Source: Lapidilactobacillus concavus DSM 17758
Lineage (GTDB): Bacteria; Bacillota; Bacilli; Lactobacillales; Lactobacillaceae
Assembly (NCBI RefSeq): GCF_001435835.1
Contig: NZ_AZFX01000003.1
Location: 84,456 to 148,455 of the forward strand
DNA: 64,000 nt
Direction: 5' to 3'
Shown: in pieces, positions 8,716-18,235 of the stretch
Position numbering within the stretch: position 1 is the first letter of the stretch
Layout: each line of letters starts with the position of its first letter
Notes under the pieces: model-generated
What the model was told of the DNA's origin: nothing
Database searches by the model: none
What the model saw: the letters and a program-made list of their open reading frames with translations, nothing else
Translations under genes and position numbers: made by a program

Positions 8716-10383
8716 TTATTCTACGGCAATTAGATATGGATATACCGGTTGATCACCCTGATGTATCTCAACTTCGATCTCGTCGTCAACCGCACTCACA
8801 GCATCTGCGATTTGTTGAGCTTCTTGCTCGTTGCCGGACTGACCGATAATAATCGTGACGATCTCACTATCATCATCGAGCATCTTTGTCACGGTTTCTA
8901 TGGCAGCTTGCAATCGATCTTCATGATCAACCAAAATCTTACCGTCAACAATACCCATGAAGTGACCTTCGTGAATCTGTAAGCCGTCAATTTCAGTATC
9001 GCGAATAGCTTCCGTGATTTGGCCGCTCTTCACCAGAGTTAAGGCATCTGTCATCTCAGCAACGTTTGCTTCAACATCAGACTCTGGATTGAATGACAAT
9101 AACGCCGTCATCCCTTGAGAAATTGACTTACTTGGTACAATACCCACTTCTTGGTCAACGACTTCTTGTGCCTGCTTAGCGGCTAGCAAGATATTGCCAT
9201 TATTTGGTAAAACTAAAACTTTTTTCGCATTCGTTGCCTTAATTGCTTCAGCAATGTCTTGGGTACTTGGATTCATGGTCTGACCACCACTCAAAACATA
9301 AGTCACACCTAAGCTACGGAACAATTCAGCAATACCTTCGCCAGAAGCAATTGCCACAATACCCCATTCTTTCGGTCCTTCATCAGGCTTCGGCTCATCT
9401 TTTTCAATAATGCTCTCGTGTTGGATACGCATGTTATCGATCTTGATTTTAGCAAGCGCACCAAACTTCTGCCCATAACCTAAAACTTGGCCGGGATGTT
9501 CGGTATGCACATGCACCTTGACGACTTCATCATCGGCCACAACCAATAACGAATCACCCAAGTCACTGAGATGATTGCGGAAGGTCTGATAATCAAATTT
9601 CTCAGTCGGCTTTACACCTTGTCCTAATTCCACCATCATTTCGGTGCAATATCCGAATTGGATATCCGCCGTCGACAATTGACTTTGAACAGATTGATGA
9701 TGTGTCGCATTGACCATCTCATCCATTTCGCTCTCATCTGGCACGTAAACATCCTTCTCAGACGTCTCACCAGTGAGTCCTTCCAGGAACCCTTCATAAA
9801 TAAAAACGAGCCCTTGGCCTCCAGAATCGACGACACCGACCTCTTTCAAAACAGGAAGTAGATCTGGTGTCGAAGCCAGTGCCTTCTTCGAAGCTTCGAC
9901 TAACGCGCGAACGACTTCAATGATGTCATCGGAATCATTGGCTTTTAGCAATGCCGCCTTGGCTGCTTCTCGGGCTACCGTCAAAATTGTCCCTTCAACA
10001 GGTTTCATAACCGCTTGATAAGCCGTCTCAACACCACCAGTGAATGCACCGGCAAGTTCTTTGGCATCGAGTTGTTTTTTTCCATCAGTACTTTTGGCAA
10101 ATCCACGGAAAAGTTGTGAGGTGATGACGCCTGAGTTACCCCGCGCCCCCATCAACAATCCTTTTGCAAACTTCTTGGTCAACTGACCAACATCATCACT
10201 CGTTGTTTCGTTAACGGCTTTGGCGCCGGACTTAACGGTTAAATTCATGTTGGTCCCAGTATCCCCGTCTGGAACGGGAAAAACATTTAATGAATTGACG
10301 AATTCAGCATTACGACCCAAACGATGCGCCGCAACTCTGATCATATCTTGAAATTGTTTGCCTTGAATTTCTTTTAACTCCAC
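8716..10383 (-). CDS. fakA: Fatty acid kinase catalytic subunit FakA (DAK2 domain, YloV)
   Basis: FakA phosphorylates fatty acids that are presented by a separate FakB binding protein, producing acyl-phosphate for PlsX/PlsY. The 555-residue length is normal. The N-terminal DAK2 (dihydroxyacetone kinase L-like) domain has the nucleotide and metal motif NVFPVPDGDTGTNMN at about 29-43 and GARGNSGVI near residue 80. A middle domain and a C-terminal DegV-like segment follow. The start is GTG, with AGGAGG 11 nt upstream. No fakB is present in the window. The Asp23-family gene upstream is its usual neighbour (yloU-yloV). Confidence 0.93.
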   Translation of the reverse strand: MELKEIQGKQFQDMIRVAAHRLGRNAEFVNSLNVFPVPDGDTGTNMNLTVKSGAKAVNETTSDDVGQLTKKFAKGLLMGARGNSGVITSQLFRGFAKSTDGKKQLDAKELAGAFTGGVETAYQAVMKPVEGTILTVAREAAKAALLKANDSDDIIEVVRALVEASKKALASTPDLLPVLKEVGVVDSGGQGLVFIYEGFLEGLTGETSEKDVYVPDESEMDEMVNATHHQSVQSQLSTADIQFGYCTEMMVELGQGVKPTEKFDYQTFRNHLSDLGDSLLVVADDEVVKVHVHTEHPGQVLGYGQKFGALAKIKIDNMRIQHESIIEKDEPKPDEGPKEWGIVAIASGEGIAELFRSLGVTYVLSGGQTMNPSTQDIAEAIKATNAKKVLVLPNNGNILLAAKQAQEVVDQEVGIVPSKSISQGMTALLSFNPESDVEANVAEMTDALTLVKSGQITEAIRDTEIDGLQIHEGHFMGIVDGKILVDHEDRLQAAIETVTKMLDDDSEIVTIIIGQSGNEQEAQQIADAVSAVDDEIEVEIHQGDQPVYPYLIAVE

Positions 10384-10422
10384 GATAATTAATTCCTCCT
10401 GAGGACAATTTGCTGATAATGG

Positions 10423-10791
10423 CTAGTCTAGCTCACCAATCACCTTAACACCTTGTACAAATACATTGACTGAGTTTGCTGCCATACCTAACATCGACTC
10501 AAGATTGTATTTCACTTTGTCTTGAACATTACGACAAATTTCAGAAATCTTCGTTCCATACGCAATAATAATATAAACGTCGACAGCGACACCTGAATCC
10601 TCTTGCCGTACTACGACGCCGCGCGAATAGTGCTCACGTCTCAAAATCTCATTTAGGTTATCACGTATTTGATTCTTGCTAGCCATTCCGACGATGCCAT
10701 AAATATCCGTCGCTGCACCACCAACAACCGTGGCGATGACATTATTTGCGATGTCAATCTCGCCATACTTTGATTTAATTTTAACTGCCAT
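10423..10791 (-). CDS. yloU: Asp23/Gls24 family protein YloU
   Basis: This 122-residue protein belongs to the Asp23/Gls24 family (DUF322), small alkaline-shock-type proteins often found next to FakA; the biochemical role is not settled. It shows the family beginning with KYGEIDIANNVIATV and the conserved VDVYIIIAYGTKI stretch near the middle. AGGAGGCCACTC precedes the ATG. It is the first gene of the yloU-fakA unit and has its own promoter. A second, longer family member lies near 31 kb in this window. Confidence 0.9.
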   Translation of the reverse strand: MAVKIKSKYGEIDIANNVIATVVGGAATDIYGIVGMASKNQIRDNLNEILRREHYSRGVVVRQEDSGVAVDVYIIIAYGTKISEICRNVQDKVKYNLESMLGMAANSVNVFVQGVKVIGELD

Positions 10792-10839
10792 GAGTGGCCT
10801 CCTATTAGCAATTCAGTAACAAATCTATCTATTTCATTT

Positions 10840-10867
10840 ATTTTAGCATAGAAAAAAGAGATTTCAA
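10840..10867 (-). promoter_or_regulatory. Predicted promoter of yloU-fakA
   Basis: TTGAAA (10862-10867) and TAAAAT (10840-10845) on the minus strand, 16 bp apart, lie 50-75 bp before yloU. Confidence 0.6.
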
Positions 10868-10977
10868 AATAAGAGTACGAATCAGTCGGTCAAATCTCAC
10901 CCAACCAATTCCCGAACGAAGGTAAACTAACACTTCAGCAACCAACGTCGACAGTCATGTCCCCTGCCCTAAACGCC

Positions 10978-11012
10978 AAAAAAGATCAACCATTCAACCT
11001 GGCTGATCTTTT
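10978..11012 (-). terminator. Terminator after rpmB
   Basis: AAAAGATCA-CC (11012 downward) pairs with GGTTGATCTTTT around a 9-nt loop and is followed by further T residues on the minus strand. Confidence 0.8.
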
Positions 11013-11036
11013 CACTGTTCAAAGTTGTTCAAATTA

Positions 11037-11222
11037 TTAGACGCGGGTAACTTTACCTGATTTAAGTGCGCGTGCTGAAACCCAAACGCGCTTAGGCTTG
11101 CCGTCAACTAAAATACGAACCTTTTGAAGGTTTGGCTTCCAAGTACGGCGAGATGAGTTTAAAGCGTGTGAACGCTTGTTACCAAAACTTGTCTTACGTC
11201 CTGTAATAAAATCCTTAGCCAT
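11037..11222 (-). CDS. rpmB: 50S ribosomal protein L28
   Basis: This 61-residue basic protein has the L28 pattern [10 protein letters not shown] followed by [13 protein letters not shown], and ends in [10 protein letters not shown]. It is a structural component of the large ribosomal subunit. No Cys-based zinc motif is visible, so this is the zinc-free form. AAAGGAGGTTCACAA precedes the ATG. It is a single-gene unit with its own terminator, oriented like the flanking genes, as is common beside yloU in Firmicutes. Confidence 0.97.
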   Translation of the reverse strand: MAKDFITGRKTSFGNKRSHALNSSRRTWKPNLQKVRILVDGKPKRVWVSARALKSGKVTRV

Positions 11223-11392
11223 TTGTGAACCTCCTTTGGTTATGTTTTCTTAATAAATCTCACTGAATTAATTTATCATAGATAATCACATTTTACAAGC
11301 CAAACTTGAAGTTTAATCATGATAAATCTGGAATTAGTTAAATCCGAGCTTAAAATAGCTGGTTCAAACGCCCACTGGCAAAATATTGCCTG

Positions 11393-12061
11393 TCATTCTT
11401 CGATCGCGTCACGACTATAGATAACAGCGATTATCCCCTGTTCAAAACTGAAGTGTGCGGACTGACCAGGGATAAATTCGTTGCTCGACCACGATACCGG
11501 ATACGGCGCCGAAAAATCCGATAAGGGATATTTGAGTTGCCATAGATTTAAATTTTTGACCGTTGTTAAATTGACGAAGGCTAGATAGCTAAAATCCGGT
11601 TGAAAAGGTAATTCATAGCTTCCTGCCTCGTAAAAGTCAATCTGGTTCTGTTGGTCGATGATTCGCACTTGCCGAATCCAAGCATGCATGTGTGGATCGG
11701 TCATCATGAAGAGATTGACTAATTCGTGATCAAGCCGTCCACCGGTCGCACCATAAACATTGACTTGTGTGGCATTCAAATCACGAAAAGCCGTTTCAAC
11801 TGCCCATTGAGAATCGGTAAAATCCTTCTCCGCCTGGGCGTATCGAATATCAGCAACCGTCGACTCAACACGACGACGGTCCACTGGTGACAATGAATCA
11901 TAATCGCCCACAGCAATTGCTGGCACGATTTGATGATCCAGGAGCACGATATTGCCATGATCGACACCTAACCAAATTTCATCGTGACGATGGTTCATTT
12001 CCTCGATTGGTAATCGATCCACCGGCCCACCGAGACACAGATTAACGACGCGTTGACGCAT
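11393..12061 (-). CDS. thiN: Thiamine diphosphokinase ThiN
   Basis: ThiN transfers pyrophosphate from ATP to thiamine to give thiamine diphosphate in one step. The 222-residue protein carries the family motifs GDYDSLSP and AEKDFTDSQWAV in the catalytic N-terminal half, then GATGGRLDHELVN; the C-terminal half is the thiamine-binding beta domain. GAGGTGTTATC precedes the ATG. The gene begins 9 nt after rsgA. In most Firmicutes rpe stands between rsgA and thiN, and it is absent here. Confidence 0.93.
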   Translation of the reverse strand: MRQRVVNLCLGGPVDRLPIEEMNHRHDEIWLGVDHGNIVLLDHQIVPAIAVGDYDSLSPVDRRRVESTVADIRYAQAEKDFTDSQWAVETAFRDLNATQVNVYGATGGRLDHELVNLFMMTDPHMHAWIRQVRIIDQQNQIDFYEAGSYELPFQPDFSYLAFVNLTTVKNLNLWQLKYPLSDFSAPYPVSWSSNEFIPGQSAHFSFEQGIIAVIYSRDAIEE

Positions 12062-12070
12062 GATAACACC

Positions 12071-12955
12071 TCAATTTGGTTTAGAAGATTTACGATAAAC
12101 GGGGCGCAAATGACTGAGTTCCTGAGAGATCTGAACATAATTATCGTAACGAAACTGCGCGATTTCTCCCGTTGCCACCGCCGCTTTAACTGCACAATCA
12201 GGTTCTTGCAGATGTTGACACCCGCGAAATCGGCAATTGACCGCAATTTGAGCAAACTCCAAAAAGTCATCCGCCAATGTTATCGGGTCGATCTCACTCA
12301 AATCTAGTGAAGAGAAACCGGGCGTATCTGCAATTAGACCATCTGCACCAAATGGATATAGTGTGACGGTTCGTGTCGTGTGCTTGCCACGATTCAAACT
12401 TGACGAAATCTGAGCCGTCTCTAAGGCGAGCTGAGGCATTAACCGGTTGAGTAGGGTCGACTTACCCGCACCCGATTGGCCCATGACGATTAAAGTCTGC
12501 TGACTTGCCAATGCCTCTAATTGTGAACGGTCGTAACCATCATTTTGACAAACGGTATAACCAATTTGTCGATAGACGGCCAACCTATCTTCGATTGCTG
12601 CACGTTGTGAGTCTGATAATAAATCTGTCTTACTCAAATAAATAACAGCCTCGATCTGATTCTCGGCGAGATAAACCAAGTAGCGATCGAGTAAATTTGT
12701 CGAAAAATCCGGTTCAACTGCGCTCATCACAACGATTGCTAAGTCGAGATTAGCTACAGGTGGCCTCACAAGCGCGTTTTGTCGAGGTTTGACTGCCAAT
12801 AAGTAAGCCGATTCAAATTCAACCAGATCGCCAACGATCGGTTTAATTTTTTGCTTTCGGAAATTTCCTCGCGCTCGTGTTCGCACAACTTCACCTGAGG
12901 CAAGTTGAACATCATAAAAACCGCTGATTGACTTAATAATTTTACCTGATTGCAT
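12071..12955 (-). CDS. rsgA: Ribosome small subunit-dependent GTPase RsgA
   Basis: RsgA (YloQ) is a circularly permuted GTPase that checks late maturation of the 30S subunit. The 294-residue protein has an N-terminal OB-fold, the G4-like LSKTD segment, the G1 motif GQSGAGKSTLLNRL, the G3 motif DTPGF and a C-terminal zinc site with Cys, Cys, His and Cys in NCRFRGCQHLQEPDC. The ribosome binding site is weak (GCGGGTAAATT). It follows prkC by 12 nt and is presumably translated from the same transcript. Confidence 0.96.
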   Translation of the reverse strand: MQSGKIIKSISGFYDVQLASGEVVRTRARGNFRKQKIKPIVGDLVEFESAYLLAVKPRQNALVRPPVANLDLAIVVMSAVEPDFSTNLLDRYLVYLAENQIEAVIYLSKTDLLSDSQRAAIEDRLAVYRQIGYTVCQNDGYDRSQLEALASQQTLIVMGQSGAGKSTLLNRLMPQLALETAQISSSLNRGKHTTRTVTLYPFGADGLIADTPGFSSLDLSEIDPITLADDFLEFAQIAVNCRFRGCQHLQEPDCAVKAAVATGEIAQFRYDNYVQISQELSHLRPVYRKSSKPN

Positions 12956-12967
12956 AATTTACCCGCA

Positions 12968-15154
12968 TTAGTTAGAAACACTTTCTTGTGCAATTTGAGT
13001 GCCATCCCGCACGATACGATATTGTGCCGATTGATTATCTTTGACGGTAAAATGCAAAGTCAGAGAAGTATCATGACTGATCGTCAACGTTTGGTAAAGA
13101 CTGTTAATATTGTTTTTCGCATCGCCGATATAAACTTGAACTGTATTAGTAGCTGATGAGCTCGTGTTCGAGCTTGAGGATTGGCTGGCAGCCAAGTATG
13201 GAATCGTGATTGTCTTTGAGAAGCTCGTTTCCTTATTTGGATCGGAACCTTTAGACAGCGTAATTGTTAACGTATCGCCTGATTTCATCGCCGTGCCAGC
13301 TGCCGGAGACTGTGACATCACTAACCCACTCGCGACCGTATCAGAATAATCATTTTCGACGACCAACTTCAAATTATGCTCATCCGCATAACTCTTAGCC
13401 TTCTCTTGATTATATTTTCCGGCCACCATATCTGCTAATTCAACATTCGGACGACCCGTGCTAACGGTTAAGGTGATCGTTGTTTCAGACACGACAACTT
13501 CCTCGCCCGCTGCTGGGCTCTGTTCGACAATCTTGCCTGTATCAACAGTTGTCGAACTGGTTGTCTTTTTAACGACCGTCAGCCCCTTTTGACGAAGCAA
13601 AGCCGCAACAGTTTCATAGTCTTGATTGCGATAATCTTCTAGGACCATCGTTGGTAGTCCCGTACTAACGGTTAAGGTGATCGTCGTATCTTTCGGAACG
13701 ACCTTCTTCCCCTTCTTCAGGCTTTGCTTGATAATTTCACCTGCAGGAACTGTTTCAGAAGTCTGCTCTTTTCGTTTCACAAAGAATCCGAGATTCCCCA
13801 GCTTCTCCGCAACAGTATCATAATTCTTACCCTTGTAATTTCCAATCGTATAAGTTTTGGCACCTTCACTAATGACTAAACCGACTTTTGAACCATTCTT
13901 GACAGAACTACTCTCAACCGGCAAACTACGGATCACTAGGTCTTTAGCTACTTTTTGACTATATTCATAGCGCAAAGTTCCTAGCTCGAGATCACTCTTT
14001 TCTAGGGCAGCTCTAGCCTCACTTTGCGTCATGCCTGACATGTCTGGTACCTTCACATCACGATTGGTCACAATCAATGCGACGAAAATACCAATGACCG
14101 CAATTAACAACACGCCAATCCCAACCAAAAGTGGCCAGCGCATTTTACGTTTTGGCTTTGGTAACTTCTTAGGTGGCGCAACTTCTTCTGCGGGCGCAGA
14201 TGTCGCGGATTGCGTCGCATGATTCGTCTTCGGAATTGGTCGTGTGTCGTCCAGATGACTCGGCATGATCTTGGTCTCGCCTAAAAGATCTTGGTCGACG
14301 ATTGGCACAAACTTAGGTTCATTCCTACGAGCCGGATCTAGTGACGTGCGCAAGCTTGCGGACATTTCATCTGCCGATTGAAAACGTTGCTTAGGATCTT
14401 TCGCAGTCGCTTTGAGGACGACATTTTCTAACGCTTGTGGAATTACTGGATTCGTTTCACGAATCGAAGGGATATCTTCATGAAAGTGTTTCAAGGCGAT
14501 TGTGACCGCTGAATCGCCGGCAAACGGCACTTTCCCGACGAGTAACTCGTACAAAATAATACCCAACGCATAAATATCTGATTGTGGCGTCGGTAAACTG
14601 CCACGTGCTTGCTCAGGCGAAATATAATGCACCGACCCTAGCATTGAATTTGTCTGCGTCACCGATTCCTCACTTAACGCGACGGCAATCCCAAAGTCAG
14701 CAATCTTACTCTGCCCGTCCTCAGTCATCAATATATTCTGCGGCTTCAAATCTCGATGAATAATTCCCTTACTATGAGCCAGTTGAACCGCAGATAAAAT
14801 CTGTGTCATAATCTCGATTACTTTGGTCAAGGGGAAGGGATAATGTTTCTCAATGTAGGCCTTAAGATTACTACCTGCAATATATTCCATGACAATATAC
14901 TGGATGCCACGGTCTTCGCCGACGTCGTAAACACTGACAATATTAGGATGTGAAAGTTCACAAGTCGCCGATGCTTCCCGTTGAAATCTTCGAATTGTCG
15001 CTTGATCATGCTGTAAGTCCATTCGCAAAACTTTAACAGCAACTTGCCGGTGAAGGATCGTGTCTTCAGCCAAATAAACATTAGCCATCCCGCCTTCACC
15101 AAGCGTATCCAAGATTTCATAACGGCCAGAAACCAAATAGCCGCGTTCCATCAT
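12968..15154 (-). CDS. prkC: Serine/threonine protein kinase PrkC with four PASTA repeats
   Basis: PrkC is a membrane kinase that senses peptidoglycan or lipid II through external PASTA domains and phosphorylates cell-division and envelope proteins. In 728 residues it has a Hanks-type kinase domain (glycine loop LGEGGMANVY at 18-27, Lys41, HRDLKPQN at 133-140, DFG at 153-155), a juxtamembrane linker and a single membrane segment near 343-369. Four PASTA repeats follow (starting DVKVPDMSG, KTYTIGNYKG, LPTMVLEDYR and RPNVELADMV), then a Ser/Thr-rich linker and a small beta-rich tail. The first codons overlap the prpC stop, and two adjacent ATGs are possible starts. Kinase and phosphatase are paired as usual. 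Confidence 0.97.
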   Translation of the reverse strand: MMERGYLVSGRYEILDTLGEGGMANVYLAEDTILHRQVAVKVLRMDLQHDQATIRRFQREASATCELSHPNIVSVYDVGEDRGIQYIVMEYIAGSNLKAYIEKHYPFPLTKVIEIMTQILSAVQLAHSKGIIHRDLKPQNILMTEDGQSKIADFGIAVALSEESVTQTNSMLGSVHYISPEQARGSLPTPQSDIYALGIILYELLVGKVPFAGDSAVTIALKHFHEDIPSIRETNPVIPQALENVVLKATAKDPKQRFQSADEMSASLRTSLDPARRNEPKFVPIVDQDLLGETKIMPSHLDDTRPIPKTNHATQSATSAPAEEVAPPKKLPKPKRKMRWPLLVGIGVLLIAVIGIFVALIVTNRDVKVPDMSGMTQSEARAALEKSDLELGTLRYEYSQKVAKDLVIRSLPVESSSVKNGSKVGLVISEGAKTYTIGNYKGKNYDTVAEKLGNLGFFVKRKEQTSETVPAGEIIKQSLKKGKKVVPKDTTITLTVSTGLPTMVLEDYRNQDYETVAALLRQKGLTVVKKTTSSTTVDTGKIVEQSPAAGEEVVVSETTITLTVSTGRPNVELADMVAGKYNQEKAKSYADEHNLKLVVENDYSDTVASGLVMSQSPAAGTAMKSGDTLTITLSKGSDPNKETSFSKTITIPYLAASQSSSSNTSSSATNTVQVYIGDAKNNINSLYQTLTISHDTSLTLHFTVKDNQSAQYRIVRDGTQIAQESVSN

Positions 15155-15921
15155 TGGTCTTGTCCCTCCGTTGATTGTGCCCCAGGCTGCAGTAATAACA
15201 CGCTAATATTATCGCGGCCGCCATTGGCGTTAGCCTGAACGATCAAACGTTGTGCACGCTCCTTCAACGAAACATTTTCGGTCACCAAGATTTCTCGAAT
15301 GACCTCATCAGTTACCATGTTCGTCAAGCCGTCACTACAGAGTAGAAACAAATCATCTTGATGCCAAACATCATTATTCGAGTCAGGTTGGACATCTTTA
15401 GAAACGCCCAATGTTCGTGTAATGACATTTTTTTGCGGATGACTGCGTGCTTCCTCTGGGCTGATTTTGCCGTACTTGACCAGCTCGTTGACCAGTGAAT
15501 GATCCTCGGTGATCTGGTGCAATTCACCGTGACGCAACAAATAACCACGACTATCACCAATATTCGTGATCACGTATCGATTGCCACTAATCATCAACGC
15601 TACAAACGTCGTGCCCATCCCTGTTAAATCCGAGAATTTACTCGAGACTTCAATGATGCGATTATTCTCGTTGGTCAGTTCCTTAAGCAACCAATCCTTG
15701 AGATCAAAAACCGTCGAAATATCGGTCTGCGTGAAGTCATGGCCAATCTGTGAGACGGCCATTTCTGAAGCGACATCGCCGCCGAGATGACCTCCCATGC
15801 CATCTGCAACAACTGCAAAGATGACATCAGCTTGATTTTTAAAAGCAGCGACGAAATCCTGGTTATTCGCACGACGCTTGCCAATATCTGTTAAATATAC
15901 AATATCCATTTTTTGCACCAC
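15151..15921 (-). CDS. prpC: PP2C-family protein phosphatase PrpC
   Basis: PrpC removes phosphate from PrkC and its substrates. The PPM/PP2C metal-binding motifs are visible: an early Asp in QDF, VADGMGGHLGGD, GDSRGYLL, LLCSDGLTNMV and GGRDNISVLLL. The listed start is a GTG overlapping the rsmB stop (TGAGTGGTG). The internal ATG four codons later (MDIVYLTDIGKRR, position 15909) matches the family start better and may be the true one. It overlaps prkC by 4 nt, so translation is coupled. Confidence 0.95.
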   Translation of the reverse strand: MVQKMDIVYLTDIGKRRANNQDFVAAFKNQADVIFAVVADGMGGHLGGDVASEMAVSQIGHDFTQTDISTVFDLKDWLLKELTNENNRIIEVSSKFSDLTGMGTTFVALMISGNRYVITNIGDSRGYLLRHGELHQITEDHSLVNELVKYGKISPEEARSHPQKNVITRTLGVSKDVQPDSNNDVWHQDDLFLLCSDGLTNMVTDEVIREILVTENVSLKERAQRLIVQANANGGRDNISVLLLQPGAQSTEGQDQ

Positions 15922-17265
15922 TCAGTTTATTCGTTTTAAACAAGCTATGAAAAATCCGTCTGTTTGGTAATCATCCATCAATAGCTGAAATTGTTTTTGA
16001 TCGCCGGACCACTGAATATCTTGCGCGGCCTTAACTGGCACCAACTCAAAGTTAGTGTGTTTCTGCAAAAACGCTTGAATCACATCTTGGTTTTCAGCAG
16101 CTAAAATCGTGCAGGTACTATACACGACTAAGCCATTAACCTTAACTTTACGAGCGACTGCAGACAGAATGTCTAATTGGATCTTGGGCAAGTTTGCAAT
16201 ATCTTGTTCATGTTTGGCATAACGAATTTCTGGTTTACGTCTCATTAATCCGAGCCCTGAACAAGGTGCATCCACGAGAATACGATCAAAATAGGCATCT
16301 TTAAATTCCTTATCGACACGTCTGGCATCCAATTCCTTCGTCACGACCCGGTCCGAAACACCCAATCGACGTGCATTATCATCGACCAAATCAAGTTTGT
16401 GTTGATGAATATCGAGTGCAATCACACGGCCACCAGAATGTGGATCTAAGTAACTGGCAATGTGCGTGGTTTTACCCCCGGGCGCAGAACACGCATCGAG
16501 GACTTGATCACCGGGGCGCAGCTGCAAACTTGGCGCAACCAGCATTGAACTTTCATCCTGAACCGTCAATTGACCTTGCTGAAATTGAATGAGCTGGGCA
16601 AAGTTGCCCCCCTCCGCCGTGATCCCGACTGGACTGAGGCGACTTGTAGCTAAATCAGGAAGTTCCTCACCCAGTGATGTCAATAAGTCGTCACGTGTCA
16701 CTTTAACCGTATTAACTCGGGCAGATGCGCGTGGTGGCTGATTAACTTGTGCCAACATGGATTCCGTCTTTTCAGCTCCGTATTGTTCAATTAAACGGTG
16801 CGTCAGCCACAAGGGCATGCTATGCGTGATTGCGAGTCGCTGCTCCGTGTCGGTAATTTGTTGATAATCTTGTTCGCCGTGACGCTGAACGTGACGTAAG
16901 ACGGCGTTCACTAATTTCGTGTAACGCCCATGATCACGCGTCTTTGCGATTTCATTAGCTTCATTAAGAATTGCATGTGCTGGCACCTTGTCGAGGAAAA
17001 AGAGTTGATAAAGTGAAACACGCAGTAACACTTTGATCCATAGCGGCAAATCTTCTGACCTTTTGACAAAAGACTCCCAATTATAGTCAAGACGCAGCTG
17101 CCATTGGATCGTTCCATAAACCAATCGCGTGACCAAATGACGATCAACTTCCGATAGATCTTCATTTTGTAAGAGATGATTCAGACTTAGGTTTGCGTAA
17201 CGATGCTGTTTTTCAATTCCTTCAAGTAAAGTTACGGCTAAATATCGTGCTGATTTTTTTTGCAT
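15922..17265 (-). CDS. rsmB: 16S rRNA (cytosine-967 C5) methyltransferase RsmB
   Basis: RsmB methylates C967 of 16S rRNA using S-adenosylmethionine. The 447-residue protein has an N-terminal NusB-like helical domain (about 1-135) followed by the methyltransferase fold. That fold carries LDACSAPGGKTTH for cofactor binding, the catalytic Cys region DAPCSGLG and the second Cys in YSTCT. The ATG shares its A with the fmt stop (TAATG), so the two are translationally coupled. The length is normal. Confidence 0.96.
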   Translation of the reverse strand: MQKKSARYLAVTLLEGIEKQHRYANLSLNHLLQNEDLSEVDRHLVTRLVYGTIQWQLRLDYNWESFVKRSEDLPLWIKVLLRVSLYQLFFLDKVPAHAILNEANEIAKTRDHGRYTKLVNAVLRHVQRHGEQDYQQITDTEQRLAITHSMPLWLTHRLIEQYGAEKTESMLAQVNQPPRASARVNTVKVTRDDLLTSLGEELPDLATSRLSPVGITAEGGNFAQLIQFQQGQLTVQDESSMLVAPSLQLRPGDQVLDACSAPGGKTTHIASYLDPHSGGRVIALDIHQHKLDLVDDNARRLGVSDRVVTKELDARRVDKEFKDAYFDRILVDAPCSGLGLMRRKPEIRYAKHEQDIANLPKIQLDILSAVARKVKVNGLVVYSTCTILAAENQDVIQAFLQKHTNFELVPVKAAQDIQWSGDQKQFQLLMDDYQTDGFFIACLKRIN

Positions 17266-18215
17266 TAAGCTTCAATCACCTTCTGGCCGGCGACTAATTC
17301 GCGGCCATTCCCATTCATAAAGTCATTAATAGACATTTCTTTCTTGCCTGCCAATTGTAGTCGATCGATTGCCCAAACAGAGCCTGAACCTGCGGCTAAC
17401 CACAAGTTCTTCTTATCAGCCTTCACCACATGACCGGGCTCCAAACTCGTTGACAAGTCAGCCTGGTGACTCGCCCAAATCTTGATTCGCTGGTCGCCTA
17501 TGGCAAGATAAGCCACGGGATCTGGGTTCAGAGCACGAACTTTATTTGTCAACTGTAACGCCGTTAAATTCAAGTCAAGCTGTTCTTCTTCTGGTGCAAT
17601 ATTCGGTGCGATCGTCACCTTCTCAGGATCCTGCGGCACCTTAACGATTGAACCTGAAATAATTTTAGGCAACGTTTCAAGCAAGAGATCGCGTCCAGCA
17701 AGACTCAACTTAGCAAAGACATCCTCACTAGTGTCTCTCGGTGCGATTGGAACTTTAACTTGGCTAAACATATCGCCAGCATCCATCTTAGAGACCATTT
17801 CCATGATCGTTACACCAGTTTCGGTATCTCCATTCATGATTGCACGCTGAATTGGCGCACCACCACGATACTGAGGTAACAACGATCCATGCACATTAAC
17901 AGGCATGATCTTCGCTGCAGCTAAGAGTGACTTAGGTAAAAATTGGCCAAAAGCAGCAGTGACGATCAAATCCGGTGCCAATGCGATTAATTGTGCGAGT
18001 TCTGGACTTTTAGTTAACTTCTCAGGTTGATAAACAGGTAATTTTAATTCCTGTGCCGCTAATTTAACTGGTGAAGCCGTCAACGTACGCTTGCGGCCAA
18101 CCGGTTTATCCGGTTGGGTCACAACCGCCAAGACTTGATAGTCTGGATTGCCGTCCAGTGCTCGTAAAATTGGAACAGCAAATTGTGGGGTACCCATAAA
18201 TAGGATTGTTGTCAT
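17265..18215 (-). CDS. fmt: Methionyl-tRNA formyltransferase
   Basis: Fmt formylates initiator Met-tRNA using 10-formyltetrahydrofolate. The 316-residue protein begins MTTILFMGTPQFAVPIL and contains the catalytic formyl-transfer motif NVHGSLLPQYRGGAPI at about 107-122, then a C-terminal tRNA-binding domain. AAGGAGTTAAAAC precedes the ATG. It lies 20 nt after priA; peptide deformylase, sometimes present here in Bacillus, is absent from this cluster, as is usual in lactobacilli. Confidence 0.97.
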   Translation of the reverse strand: MTTILFMGTPQFAVPILRALDGNPDYQVLAVVTQPDKPVGRKRTLTASPVKLAAQELKLPVYQPEKLTKSPELAQLIALAPDLIVTAAFGQFLPKSLLAAAKIMPVNVHGSLLPQYRGGAPIQRAIMNGDTETGVTIMEMVSKMDAGDMFSQVKVPIAPRDTSEDVFAKLSLAGRDLLLETLPKIISGSIVKVPQDPEKVTIAPNIAPEEEQLDLNLTALQLTNKVRALNPDPVAYLAIGDQRIKIWASHQADLSTSLEPGHVVKADKKNLWLAAGSGSVWAIDRLQLAGKKEMSINDFMNGNGRELVAGQKVIEA

Positions 18216-18235
18216 GTTTTAACTCCTTAATCGAA

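Noticed and set aside
12968..15154. Four PASTA repeats in PrkC considered as a novelty
   Set aside because: Firmicute PASTA kinases vary in repeat number, and four is known in streptococcal StkP, so it is recorded only in the annotation.
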